Positions 11,023 through 22,470 of a DNA stretch of 64,000 nt are shown here, piece after piece (within the stretch, counting starts at the first letter, position 1; each line of letters opens with the position of its first letter). The DNA is from Prosapia bicincta (lineage: Eukaryota > Arthropoda > Insecta > Hemiptera > Cercopidae): NCBI GenBank assembly GCA_036971475.1, contig JBAIZL010000003.1, positions 85,065,542 to 85,129,541 of the forward strand. The letters run 5' to 3'. Made by a program: the position numbers and the translations under genes. The notes beneath the pieces are model-generated. The model had not been told where the DNA came from, made no database searches, and was given only the letters and a program-made list of their open reading frames with translations.

Positions 11023-11877
11023 GTGTAACCTTGGCAACAGCTTTGTTTGCTCTCGAAACTCTGCCTTTGTGATAGTCTAGTCCGTGTTTGTAGCCGGCTT
11101 GACGTTTTATCGTCAATACGTTTAAATCAAAAGCAGTGCAATATGGTAACATCTTGTTCGGATGTGGATTCCGTAGGAAATCTACATTGTAAGAGTGTAA
11201 CCTTGGCAACAGCTTTGTTTGCTCTCGAAACTCTGCCTTTGTGATAGTCTAGTCCGTGTTTGTAGCCGGCTTGACGTTTTATCGTCAATACGTTTAAATC
11301 AAAAGCAGTGCAATATGGTAACATCTTGTTCGGATGTGGATTCCGTAGGAAATCTACATTGTAAGAGTGTAACCTTGGCAACAGCTTTGTTTGCTCTCGA
11401 AACTCTGCTTTCGTGATAGTTTATTTCGTGTTTGTAGCCGGCTTGACGTTTTATCGTCAATACGTTTAAATCAAAAGCAGTGCAATATGGTAACATCTTG
11501 TTCGGATGTGGATTCCGTAGGAAATCTACATTGTAAGAGTGTAACCTTGGAAACAGTTTTGTTTGCTCTCGAAACTCTGCTTTCGTGATAGTTTATTTCG
11601 TGTTTGTAGCCGGCTTGACGGTGTATCGTCAATACGTTTAAAGCATTGCTAGTGCAATATGGCCACACCTCGATTGAATGTGGATTCCGTAGGAAATCTA
11701 CATTGTAAGAGTGTCACCTTGGCAACAGCTTTGTTTGCACTCGAAACTCTGGCTTTGTGATAGTCTAGTCCGTGTTTGTAGCCGGCTTGACGGTGTATCG
11801 TCAATACGTTTAAAGCATTGCTAGTGCAATATGGCTACATCTTGTTTGGATGTTAATTCCGTAGGAAATCTACATTG
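11023..11877. repeat. 172-bp satellite, five tandem units
   Basis: Units begin GTGTAACCTTGGCAACAG at 11023, 11195, 11367, 11539 and 11711. The first two are almost identical, and the last two share a diverged form (GGTGTATCGTC, AGCATTGCTAG). Each unit holds the hairpin TTGACG-6 nt-CGTCAA. Repeated 65-85-residue frames on both strands are by-products of the tandem structure. The last unit is cut at 11877 by the poly(T) of a non-LTR element. Confidence 0.95.
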
Positions 11878-12430
11878 TTTTTTTTTAACCAAGCTGTAAC
11901 AAAACTAGACTCTCAGACGAGTCACTTCCTGGTTGATTCTCGGCGGCCATTTTGGAGGCCAGAGCGTCATAAAGAGTTCAGCCGGGAGGAACCAAGCTAC
12001 TTCATGTTTAGGGGGCACACTACTACTTAAAAACTACCCCTCTGAATAATGCTTCTCTTACGCCTCCTTGAAACCGCTGTCAAGAATTTCTCCACGGAAG
12101 TAGGCATCAGTTTTGCTTTTCCTTTATAAATAGGTTTCTTGTTCTTCTTTTGGTCTTCTTTTGTAATCCTCGTATGCTTCATCAGCTTTTGCCTTGTTCT
12201 TGTTCGTTCTCCGTGACGTAATTCCTTAAGGACTTGAGCCGTGAATAATTATACAACCTTCCATGCTTCCTCGGATTTCACGTTTACTTCGACTAAGGTA
12301 AATGGCTCGAATTCCTGCTCAAGGATTGTTTTGAGTTCTTCTCGATGCATTTCAAACCTAGGATACACAAAGAAAACATGTTCAGCGTCTTTGACTACTT
12401 TACTGCATGAGGGGAATCTTGGGAAATCCT
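11878..12430 (-). mobile_element. Non-LTR (LINE) retrotransposon 3' end with poly(A)
   Basis: Reading on the minus strand: the C-terminal part of the second reading frame (12430 to 12033), a 3' UTR and a terminal A-run (T-run at 11878-11887). The protein contains HVFFVYPRFEMHREEL and NVKSEEAWKVV, matching the region after the reverse transcriptase in I/R1-type elements (CPRFxxxRxxLE... SEExWxxV). One in-frame stop follows WKVV, after which the frame continues with LKELRHGERTRTRQ to a stop near 12033. The 5' side is lost in the GT-rich tract at 12425. It inserted into the 172-bp satellite. It is dead: 5'-truncated and with a nonsense codon. Confidence 0.75.
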
Positions 12431-12600
12431 CGAGCGCACAAGCGCGCGCGTGTGTGTGTGCGCTCGCGTGTGTGTGTGCGCTCGCGTGTGAGTGTGTGTG
12501 TTGTGTGTGCGCGCGCTCGTGTGAGTGTGTGTGTGTGTGTTTGTGTTTGTGTGTGCGCGCGCTTGCGTGTGTTTCTGATTGGCCTTGCACTTGTGAAATG
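12425..12600. repeat. GT/CG-rich dinucleotide tract
   Basis: Alternating TG, CG and TGTT repeats. The frames of 70-120 residues reported here on both strands (Cys/Val or His/Thr rich) are low-complexity artefacts. It truncates the LINE fragment to its left. Confidence 0.9.
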
Positions 12601-12718
12601 TTTTAGACAATTAATGATTGTATTCTTTATGATTTTGTTGTCCATGGTTAACTGCAATATTTTACGTTTGAACGTAAGAGGAAACCAACCTGCTGAACGT
12701 TTAATATAAGTAAATTTA

Positions 12719-12885
12719 TGATTACTATTTATTAGGTATATACTGTGGTTGACTAAAGAGTCTTTGTGTGTTATCCCTCTGAGGATGGTTACTTTGTAAC
12801 TGAAATGTACATGAGGGTAAATTAAAGAAAGTTTGTGGTTAAGACGTTTTTGTGTATTTATTATTAAATTTATGATATATATATT
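12719..12885. repeat. Dispersed repeat, PLE-like 3' tail, copy 1
   Basis: Contains CCTCTGAGGATGGTTACTTT, then CTGAAATGTACAT, AAGTTTGTGGTTAAGACG and TTTTGTGTATTTATTATTAA. The same order occurs at 52765-52885 and in more diverged form in the arms flanking the hAT element at 53152-54736. The short dyad before GAAA is typical of PLE-like tails. The family is inferred. Confidence 0.7.
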
Positions 12886-13844
12886 TCAAGTCTTTATCAT
12901 AACAATATGGCAATACGATTTCATTATTTTAGAATGAAGTAATGAGGAAAACAGATTTTTCGTGCGTTATTTTTCGTTGTAAATATTAGCCGTCTTGATT
13001 CGCCTATTAAGGTTAGAAAAGGATAAGAATGTGCTCTTATGTACAGGATTAAAGAATGGGGAAACGTTCGGTAGAAGAGATATAAGTTGCTCATTGCATA
13101 TCGTGGGCAGGGCAGGGTATCTGGGTACACAACTGTCTTAACGTGTCCTACTATATGTTACATCTACTTGTATAGTTGGAAGTAGGAAGACCTGACACTG
13201 GGAGTTAAAGGAATGATGGCATCGTTGGGAAAGGGTCTGTTAAACCTTTATAAGACCAGCCTTCCCTGAATCAGCAAGAAGCGCCAGCATCTGTTTTGTT
13301 ACTTTCAGATATGGTCTGTATTTTAGATTAGTTGGAGACATTATTAAAGTAACATAAATATCTAGAATTTGTACTGGGTTTTGTGTATTGATATGTTTTC
13401 TATACGATGTAATCTGAATCACAGAATATTCATACACTACAGGACATGTTCTGTTCCCCTTCTCTGATGATTGCTTTGCACTGAGTTCACGTTTCACATG
13501 CCTTATCTCGGACTTAATCACAAGCTACGACGTGTGACGTGTAGTGTCAACTATTTTTATGTAACCATGGCAGTTGGTGCCAGTTAGGCGTCAGGTTTGT
13601 GGCAGATTTGTATGTTCGCTGTACATTATCCCATAGCTTTGTGCTTATGCTAGCGCGAAAGATAATTGCCGCATCAATCAGCATTTTCCGAAAGAAGATG
13701 TTGGCTGTATATGCCTGTTGGATAATAATCTTTAACGAAAACTGTTATTTGACTAGTTACAATAAGTTATACATATATTAATGTTAGTCCAGAATGATTC
13801 GTTGAAAAACCGTCAGGTCAGCGCGAGTAAGTGCGTGTGTTTAA
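12886..13844. other. Unassigned sequence
   Basis: Several short open frames (60-93 residues at 12924-13781) have no recognisable motif, and their composition matches the flanks. No gene called. Confidence 0.35.
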
Positions 13845-13976
13845 GAGTCGCCAAATCGTTCGATCCGAGGACGGATGGAAAATAGTTAATTGTAGACCCA
13901 GGCCTAGTAGGTGATTCCTAGAACCGTCGAGCGGGTCAGAGCGCGCGTGTGTGTGTGTGTGTGTGCGCGTGCGTGC

Positions 13977-14036
<60 letters not shown>

Positions 14037-14063
14037 TTGTGCGTGCGTGCTTGTGCTTGTGTT

Positions 14064-14094
<31 letters not shown>

Positions 14095-14310
14095 TTGTGT
14101 TTGTATGTGAAGGGGGGTCGCCAAATCGGGGCATTATATCCGAGGCCGGATAGATAATAGTTCTCAATTGTAGACTCAGGCCTAGTAGGTGATTCGTAGA
14201 ACCGTCGAGTCGGGTCAGCGCGTGTAAGTGTGTGTGTGAGGATCGCCAAATCGGTGCGTTCCATTCGAAGCCGGATCGAGATTAGTTCTCAAGTGTAACA
14301 AGTATTTCGT
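13845..14310. repeat. Partial tandem triplication around a GT microsatellite
   Basis: Three copies begin at about 13846, 14108 and 14241 with (G)TCGCCAAATCG, followed by a TCCGAGG-like motif, ATAGTT, and in two copies CAGGCCTAGTAGGTGATTC and GAACCGTCGAG. Copies one and two both end in GT repeats; the first has expanded to about 170 bp (13938-14108). The GT expansion arose inside the duplicated unit. Confidence 0.85.
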
Positions 14311-15018
14311 TGTGGTACAATTTCAGCAAACTGGAAGTGCTGCTGGATTCCAGGTCGGGTCCCATTGGACGCACAGCTCAAGGGATTCAGATCGATCCGG
14401 GACCGGCTGTATATCCACTCCATTACTCACTTAGTGGACTTTTCCAATCAGTATATAAGTCTTTTAGTTTGGCCTTTTGTATCTAAAAATAGTTAATTAA
14501 TACATATTCTGTTCACAATTACAAGAAAATGATACCAACACAATCCATGATTTTCTTTAGTTACGAAAACCATATCTATATTATATTACGAATTTTTTAT
14601 TTATTTTCTTTCAGGAACAGTTTAAATGTTTTTTTTTTATATATAGTCGCAATGATGGGCAGGATTTGGTATATGCTAAACATTTTGAGCTGAAATTTGT
14701 TCTCTTGTCCCGTTTACCACATTTATTCCTTTTGAATTACCTTTTTCAAGTTTTCTTCTCTCGTTCGTTGTTCCAATAACTTTCTCCTTATCAAATCGAT
14801 GCGTTAATTCTCCGTTGGCGACATGGTCGAAATATTCGTCTTTAGGCTTACATTTCAAAGGTCACTGTCCGTGCTTCCATTGCTTGAACTGAACTGTTTG
14901 CCTTTACTATTCCCACTTGTACCCCTATTCAGTTTACTGTTGTGCCTCAGAAACGAGTCTCTTTGATTTAGTAACAGCTGTTTTCCCGATTGTTGGGTTT
15001 AGCTTATGGATGTTTATA
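14311..15018. other. Unassigned sequence
   Basis: A GC-richer stretch at 14320-14420 is followed by AT-rich DNA. The 60-residue minus-strand frame at 14676-14858 is charged but matches nothing I know. Confidence 0.35.
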
Positions 15019-15346
15019 CAGTAGAGCCTCGATAATTCGAGGTAGATGGTACAGAGACCCTCTAGGATTATCGAAAACTCGGATTACACGGAAGTACGTT
15101 CCTGTGCATTAGAAAAAATAGGAACTTTAAATGAACATTTCTTTGCATACTCTATTGATATAAAGATTCCTTGGGAGCCCAACTCATTTCTTTTGGAGAC
15201 CGTATTGGTATAAACATCTCTTGGAAGCCCGACGCATCAGTTTCTTTCAAACTATCATTTTCTTGTAAATAGATAGATGAAATGAAATAGGTCTAATTAT
15301 ACGGAAGCTCGAAATATCGGGACTCGGGATTTTCGAGACTCTACTG
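15019..15346. mobile_element. pogo/Tigger-type MITE
   Basis: The left end CAGTAGAGCCTCGATAATTC and the inverse right end CAGTAGAGTCTCGAAAA lie between TA dinucleotides (15017-15018 and 15347-15348), as expected of the pogo group of the Tc1/mariner superfamily. The body is 328 bp, non-coding, with internal repeats of TCGA(A/G) and ATTATCGA motifs. A second member with related ends is at 32228-32599. It depends on a transposase elsewhere. Confidence 0.85.
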
Positions 15347-15600
15347 TATTTGTTTGTTAATGTTTTCGCCCATAGAATTAACTTGCTGTCACTATTTTCC
15401 CCATTTCTCACTTCACCTCATTTACGCTACTAATGGATATAATGATGTCCGCATATTTCAGATTTTCTTTATCTATCTTATTATGTCGGGCGTTCTCTTA
15501 TAGCGTTGTCCTAAATGCCTCTTCAGAATAGACAATATACAAACAAAAAATTCCCTTAACAAACACACAAAACAACGTAACACTATAACTTCTTTTAATG
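15347..15600. other. Unassigned spacer
   Basis: AT-rich; nothing recognised. Confidence 0.4.
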
Positions 15601-15611
15601 TTAGTGACTAC

Positions 15612-15810
15612 CTTGAATGGACAGTTTGGTATGCGCAAGAGAACGCAAGCTATCCCAACATATGGTAGCAACTGTCCGGCTAAAGTAGTCATCGCTTAGC
15701 GTCAGCTTGCCTGCGTACAAGGCCATTAGGAAAAGTTGTTTGACCATATCGACTGTCACACAGGTTTCCACAATGACAGTATACCACCAACACGTGACTA
15801 TAGTTCCCAT
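15612..15810 (-). other. Candidate coding exon of unknown family
   Basis: On the minus strand a frame begins MGTIVTCWWYTVIVETCVTV and runs through VDMVKQLFLMALYAGKL to LSIQ. It ends at a good-looking splice donor (CAAG|GTAGTC) at 15612/15611, shortly before the stop. The segment is visibly more GC-rich than its flanks and of balanced amino-acid composition with hydrophobic blocks. There is no clear acceptor with a pyrimidine tract upstream, and overlapping frames on both strands are also open. It may be a host exon or an old element fragment. I do not recognise the family. Confidence 0.2.
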
Positions 15811-16079
15811 TCTGTTTCAGTGCGACTATAAAATGGGTTATTTCTCTGCTACAGAGGGATGCAATGCTTGCGTTAACCTTATTACGGTATACCATATCCC
15901 GTCCAGAAGGGATTGGATGGCAACAACTTTACTGTGTTCTTAGTCTTAAAGTACAAAACATCACATTTGACTACAATCTCACATACATTATTATATTTCC
16001 AAAAATGTTTGTCATTATTTTCTACAACAAATTTCTAATTTAGGCACTGGCACATTATTTTTGTGAATAATAACAAACG

Positions 16080-16170
16080 TTGATAAACGAATCAATTATT
16101 TACTTTAATGACAACTTTTCGACAGCAGATGCTTGTCCTTATCAAGTTAGAAACTTTAAATAACCGACGA
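16080..16170 (-). repeat. PLE-like or non-LTR 3' tail fragment
   Basis: Read on the minus strand: CTTGATAAGGACAAGC, then CTGCTGTCGAAAAGTTGTC, then an AT-rich end. The 'GATAAGG ... GTCGAAAAGTTG' layout is the short dyad plus CGAAAAG found at the ends of many PLE and related elements. No protein remnant adjoins it. Confidence 0.4.
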
Positions 16171-16895
16171 GCAGTAAATAACTAATTTCTCTACAAATAT
16201 CCGTTAAAAACACTGAGTGATACTCAATTTTGAATAAAGAAAAAAATAACTTGTAAGCCAAACATATCCGAAATTTACTATACTATAAAGTGTAAACACG
16301 TATAAGAGCGACAGTTTCCACTTTTCTACATATTCAAATTTCATCAAGATTATTTCATATTAAAAACTTCGTATTTACTCATATTTTAATGTAAAACAAA
16401 GAAGAATGGATACTGTTCAGTTTGCATTTAGAATGTGACGAAAGGTAGCACATGAATTGGAAAGAGGATGCAGATCTATAGAATCACTTCCTGGAGCCCC
16501 TCGAGTCAGATCATTAAGATATGCTTTTACTTACACCGTTCTTGATCGTGATCTCCCTCAGAGGGGTGTTATGAAGGAGGAGATTAAAAGGTAGTTATTG
16601 TTTTAGACTTGATGGGACAACAAATCAGATAAATTTATTACACAAATCTTATAGTATCAACATAATATTTTCCATTGCCAAAAATGTTTGAAATGTTTTC
16701 ATAACAATTAAAAAAAAAGTTTTAAATTTTTTGAACCATACCCAGGTTATGTCAGACAGTTTATTCTAAAGTTTAATAAACATTTCGTCAGTTGAAATAT
16801 GTTTCCGTATTTTTACACTATGTGATAGTTAATTAAATTCTGTGTCATAAAGCTGTAGGATTTGGAATTTATTGTTTTTCTAGTCATTCCTAATG
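16171..16895. other. Unassigned AT-rich sequence
   Basis: A GC-richer part at 16420-16600 has no confirmed frame. Nothing recognised. Confidence 0.35.
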
Positions 16896-19800
16896 TAACG
16901 TGTAGCATTTAATACTCTTTCTATAATCCTTCTCAGTGCAACGAGTAGGCACTACTTATACCCTCTCTATAGACCTTCATAGTGCAACGGGTAGGCACGG
17001 CTTTAATACTCTTTCTATAATCCTTCTTAGTGCAACGAGTAGGCACTACTTATACCCTCTCTATAGACCTTCATAGTGCAACGGGTAGGCACGGCTTTAA
17101 TACTCTTTCTATAATCCTTCTTAGTGCAACGAGTAGGCACTACTTATACCCTCTCTATAGACCTTCATAGTGCAACGGGTAGGCACGGCTTTAATACTCT
17201 TTCTATAATCCTTCTTAGTGCAACGAGTAGGCACTACTTATACCCTCTCTATAGACCTTCATAGTGCAACGGGTAGGCACGGCTTTAATACTCTTTCTAT
17301 AATCCTTCTTAGTGCAACGAGTAGGCACTACTTATACCCTCTCTATAGACCTTCATAGTGCAACGGGTAGGCACGGCTTTAATACTCTTTCTATAATCCT
17401 TCTTAGTGCAACGAGTAGGCACTACTTATACCCTCTCTATAGACCTTCATAGTGCAACGGGTAGGCACGGCTTTAATACTCTTTCTATAATCCTTCTTAG
17501 TGCAACGAGTAGGAACTACTTATACCCTCTCTATAGACCTTCTTAGTGCAATGAGTAGGCACGGCTTTAATACTCTTTCTATAATCCTTCTTAGTGCAAC
17601 GAGTAGGCACTACTTATACCTTCTCTATAGACCTTCATAGTGCAACGGGTAGGCACGGCTTTAATACTCTTTCTATAATCCTTCTTAGTGCAACGAGTAG
17701 GCACTACTTATACCCTCTCTATAGACCTTCATAGTGCAACGGGTAGGCACGGCTTTAATACTCTTTCTATAATCCTTCTTAGTGCAACGAGTAGGCACTA
17801 CTTATACCCTCTCTATAGACCTTCATAGTGCAACGGGTAGGCACGGCTTTAATACTCTTTCTATAATCCTTCTTAGTGCAACGAGTAGGCACTACTTATA
17901 CCCTCTCTATAGACCTTCATAGTGCAACGGGTAGGCACGGCTTTAATACTCTTTCTATAATCCTTCTTAGTGCAACGAGTAGGCACTACTTATACCCTCT
18001 CTATAGACCTTCATAGTGCAACGGGTAGGCACGGCTTTAATACTCTTTCTATAATCCTTCTTAGTGCAACGAGTAGGCACTACTTATACCCTCTCTATAG
18101 ACCTTCATAGTGCAACGGGTAGGCACGGCTTTAATACTCTTTCTATAATCCTTCTTAGTGCAACGAGTAGGCACTACTTATACCCTCTCTATAGACCTTC
18201 TTAGTGCAATGAGTAGGCACGGCTTTAATACTCTTTCTATAATCCTTCTTAGTGCAACGAGTAGGCACTACTTATACCCTCTCTATAGACCTTCATAGTG
18301 CAACGGGTAGGCACGGCTTTAATACTCTTTCTATAATCCTTCTTAGTGGAACGAGTAGGCACTACTTATACCCTCTCTATAGACCTTCTTAGTGCAATGA
18401 GTAGGCACGGCTTTAATACTCTTTCTATAATCCTTCTTAGTGCAATGAGTAGGCACGGCTTTAATACTCTTTCTATAATCCTTCTTAGTGCAATGAGTAG
18501 GCACTACTTATACCCTCTCTATAGACCTTTATAGTGCAACGGGTAGGTACCCTTTTAATACTCTTTCTATAATCCTTCTTAGTGCAATGAGTAGGCACGG
18601 CTTTAATACTCTTTCTATAATCCTTCTTAGTGCAATGAGTAGGCACTACTTATACCCTCTCTATAGACCTTCTTAGTGCAATGAGTAGGCACGGCTTCAA
18701 TACTCTTTCTATAATCCTTCTTAGTGCAATGAGTAGGCACTACTTATACCCTCTCTATAGACCTTCATAGTGCAACGGGTAGGCACGGCTTTAATACTCT
18801 TTCTATAATCCTTCTTAGTGCAACGAGTAGGCACTACTTATACCCTCTCTATAGACCTTCATAGTGCAACGGGTATGCACGGCTTTAATACTCTTTCTAT
18901 AATCCTTCTCAGTGCAACGAGTAGGCACTACTTATACCCTCTCTATAGACCTTCATAGTGCAACGGGTAGGCACGGCTTTAATACTCTTTCTATAATCCT
19001 TCTTAGTGCAACGAGTAGGCACTATTTATACCCTCTCTATAGACCTTCATAGTGCAACGGGTAGGCACGGTTTTAATACTCTTTCTATAATCCTTCTTAG
19101 TGCAACGAGTAGGCACTACTTATACCCTCTCTATAGACCTTCATAGTGCAACGGGTAGGCACGGCTTTAATACTCTTTCTATAATCCTTCTTAGTGCAAC
19201 GAGTAGGCACTACTTATACCCTCTCTATAGACCTTCATAGTGCAACGGGTAGGCACGGCTTTAATACTCTTTCTATAATCCTTCTTAGTGCAACGAGTAG
19301 GCACTACTTATACCCTCTCTATAGACCTTCATAGTGCAACGGGTAGGCACGGCTTTAATACTCTTTCTATAATCCTTCTTAGTGCAACGAGTAGGCACTA
19401 CTTATACCCTCTCTATAGACCTTCATAGTGCAACGGGTAGGCACGGCTTTAATACTCTTTCTATAATCCTTCTTAGTGCAACGAGTAGGCACTACGTATA
19501 CCCTCTCTATAGACCTTCTTAGTGCAATGAGTAGGCACGGCTTTAATACTCTTTCTATAATCCTTCTTAGTGCAATGAGTAGGCACTACTTATACCCTCT
19601 CTATAGACCTTCTTAGTGCAATGAGTAGGCACGGCTTTAATACTCTTTCTATAATCCTTCTTAGTGCAATGAGTAGGCACTACTTATACCCTCTCTATAG
19701 ACCTTCATAGTGCAACGGGTAGGCACGGCTTTAATACTCTTTCTATAATCCTTCTTAGTGCAACGAGTAGGCACTACTTATACCCTCTCTATAGACCTTC

Positions 19801-21590
19801 TTAGTGCAATGAGTAGGCACGGCTTTAATACTCTTTCTATAATCCTTCTTAGTGCAATGAGTAGGCATGGCTTTAATACTCTTTCTATAATCCTTCTTAG
19901 TGCAATGAGTAGGCACTACTTATACCCTCTCTATAGACCTTTATAGTGCAACGGGTAGGTACCCTTTTAATACTCTTTCTATAATCCTTCTTAGTGCAAT
20001 GAGTAGGCACGGCTTTAATACTCTCTCTATAATCCTTCTTAGTGCAATGAGTAGGCACTACTTATACCCTCTCTATAGACCTTCTTAGTGCAATGAGTAG
20101 GCACGGCTTTAATACTCTTTCTATAATCCTTCTTAGTGCAATGAGTAGGCACTACTTATACCCTCTCTATAGACCTTCATAGTGCAACGGGTAGGCACGG
20201 CTTTAATACTCTTTCTATAATCCTTCTTAGTGCAACGAGTAGGCACTACTTATACCCTCTCTATAGACCTTCATAGTGCAACGGGTAGGCACGGCTTTAA
20301 TACTCTTTCTATAATCCTTCTCAGTGCAACGAGTAGGCACTACTTATACCCTCTCTATAGACCTTCATAGTGCAACGGGTAGGCACGGCTTTAATACTCT
20401 TTCTATAATCCTTCTTAGTGCAACGAGTAGGCACTACTTATACCCTCTCTATAGACCTTCATAGTGCAACGGGTAGGTACCCTTTTAATACTCTTTCTAT
20501 AATCCTTCTTAGTGCAATGAGTAGGCACGGCTTTAATACTCTTTCTATAATCCTTCTTAGTGCAATGAGTAGGCACTACTTATACCCTCTCTATAGACCT
20601 TCATAGTGCAACGGGTAGGTACCCTTTTAATACTCTTTCTATAATCCTTCTTAGTGCAATGAGTAGGCACGGCTTTAATATTCTTTCTATAATCCTTCTT
20701 AGTGCAACGAGTAGGCACTACTTATACCCTCTCTATAGACCTTCATAGTGCAACAATTAGGTACCCTTTTAATACTCTTTCTATAATCCTTCTTAGTGCA
20801 AAGAGTAGGCACGGCTTTAATATTCTTTCTATAATCCTTCTTAGTGCAACGAGTAGGCACCTCTTTAATACCCTCTCTATAGACCTTCATAGTGCAACGG
20901 GTAGGTACCCTTTTAATACTCTTTCTATAATCCTTCTTAGTGCAATGAGTAGGCACGGCTTTAATATTCTTTCTATAATCCTTCTTAGTGCAACGAGTAG
21001 GCACCTCTTTAATACCCTCTCTATAGACCTTCTTAGTGCAACGAGTAGGCACCCCTTTAATACTCTTTCTATAGTTCTTCGCAGTGCAACGAATAGGCAT
21101 AACTTTAATTAATACCCTTTCTATAGTCCATTAGAGTGCAACGAGTAGGCACCTCATTAATTCTTTTTCTATAGTTTTTCCTAATGTAACGTGTAGGCAC
21201 CACTTTATAGTCCTTGCTAATGTAACGAATATGCACCTCTTTAATACCCTATTTATAGTCCATCCTAGTGCAACAAGTAGGTACCCTTTTAATATTTTAT
21301 CTATAGTCCTTCCTAGTGCAACGTGTTCCCACCTCTTTATAATCTTTCCTAGTGTAACGGTTAGGGACTTCTATAAAGTCCTACCTAATGTAATGAGTAG
21401 GCTTCCTTTTAATCCTTGCTATTGCAATGAAAAGGCACTTTTTTATGGTCCTCCTTAGTGTAATGAGTAGGCCCCCCTTTTAATCCTTGCTAGTGCAATG
21501 AAAAAACACCTTTTTATGGTCCTCCTTAGTGTAATGCGTAAGCACCTCTTCATAGTCCTTCGTAGTGTATCGTTTAGGCACATCGTTATT
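16896..21590. repeat. 4.7-kb hierarchical minisatellite (46+48 = 94 bp)
   Basis: Two related monomers alternate. Type A (46 bp) contains GCACTACTTATACCCTCTC; type B (48 bp) contains GCACGGCTTTAATACTCTTT. Both start CTTCTTAGTGCAA or CTTCATAGTGCAA. The A-B pair gives a strict 94-bp period over most of 16.9-20.7 kb. Blocks with consecutive B monomers, and a TACCCTTTTAATA variant at 18547 and 19959, recur 1412 bp apart, a third level of duplication. After about 21060 the units become progressively diverged, ending with single degenerate copies near 21580. Reported frames of 60-136 residues are by-products of tandem repetition. Confidence 0.97.
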
Positions 21591-21788
21591 ACCCGAATAG
21601 AAAGTAGGTCTATTTTAGGTACGCGGTTTCATACCTGTGGTATTATACAATGTTTACGACACTCCAAGGATTGTATCACCCTACCTTAACCTAACCTGTA
21701 TTGTAATAACTTCGCATCCTCCGTAGGCGTAAATAACCTGGATAATCATAAATAAAATATTTCCCTCTTTCCGTAAAGTAATTCTTTT

Positions 21789-22470
21789 CCTTCTTATACA
21801 GGGGTGTAATTTGATGACACCATGCATGAAGATATTTGTAGAAAGCAGATCTTTTCAGGAGGCTACCTTGAACTCTTCTTATACAGGGGTGTAATTTGAT
21901 GACACCATTCATGAAGATATTTGTAGAAAGCAGATCTTTTCAGGAGGCTACCTTGAACTCTTCTTATACAGGGGTGTAATTTGATGACACCATGCATGAA
22001 GATATTTGTAGAAAGCAGATCTTTTCAGGAGGCTACCTTGAACTCTTCTTATACAGGGGTGTATTTTGATGACACCATTCATGAAGATATTTGTAGAAAG
22101 CAGATCTTTTCAGGAGGCTACCTTGAACTCTTCTTATACAGGGGTGTAATTTGATGACACCATTCATGAAGATATTTGTAGATAGCAGATCTTTTCAGGA
22201 GGCTACCTTGAACTCTTCTTATACAGGGGTGTAATTTGATGACACCATTCATGAAGATATTTGTAGATAGCAGATATTTTCAGGAGGCTACCTTGAATTC
22301 TTCTTATACCGGGGTGTAATTTGATGACACCATTCATGAAGATATTTGTAGATAGCAGATCTTTTCAGGAGGCTACCTTGAACTCTTCTTATACCGGCGT
22401 GTAATTTTATGACACCATTCATGAAGATATTTGTAGAAAGCAGACCTTTTCAGGAGGCTACCTTGAACTA
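21789..22470. repeat. 85-bp minisatellite, eight copies
   Basis: Units begin CTTCTTATACAGGGGTGTAA and include CATTCATGAAGATATTTG and TTCAGGAGGCTACCTTGAA at 85-bp spacing. CATGCATG and CATTCATG variants partly alternate in the first units. The array ends at 22468 within a complete unit. Confidence 0.95.

Noticed and set aside
12241..14264. Cys/Val- or His/Thr-rich frames in the GT tracts
   Set aside because: Dinucleotide repeats translate into such strings in every frame; only the 12249-12430 minus-strand part is a real LINE remnant.
16896..21590. Frames with LLSAMSRHGFNTLSII repeats
   Set aside because: They are present only where B monomers (48 bp) follow each other and vanish where A and B alternate, so they reflect the minisatellite, not a gene.
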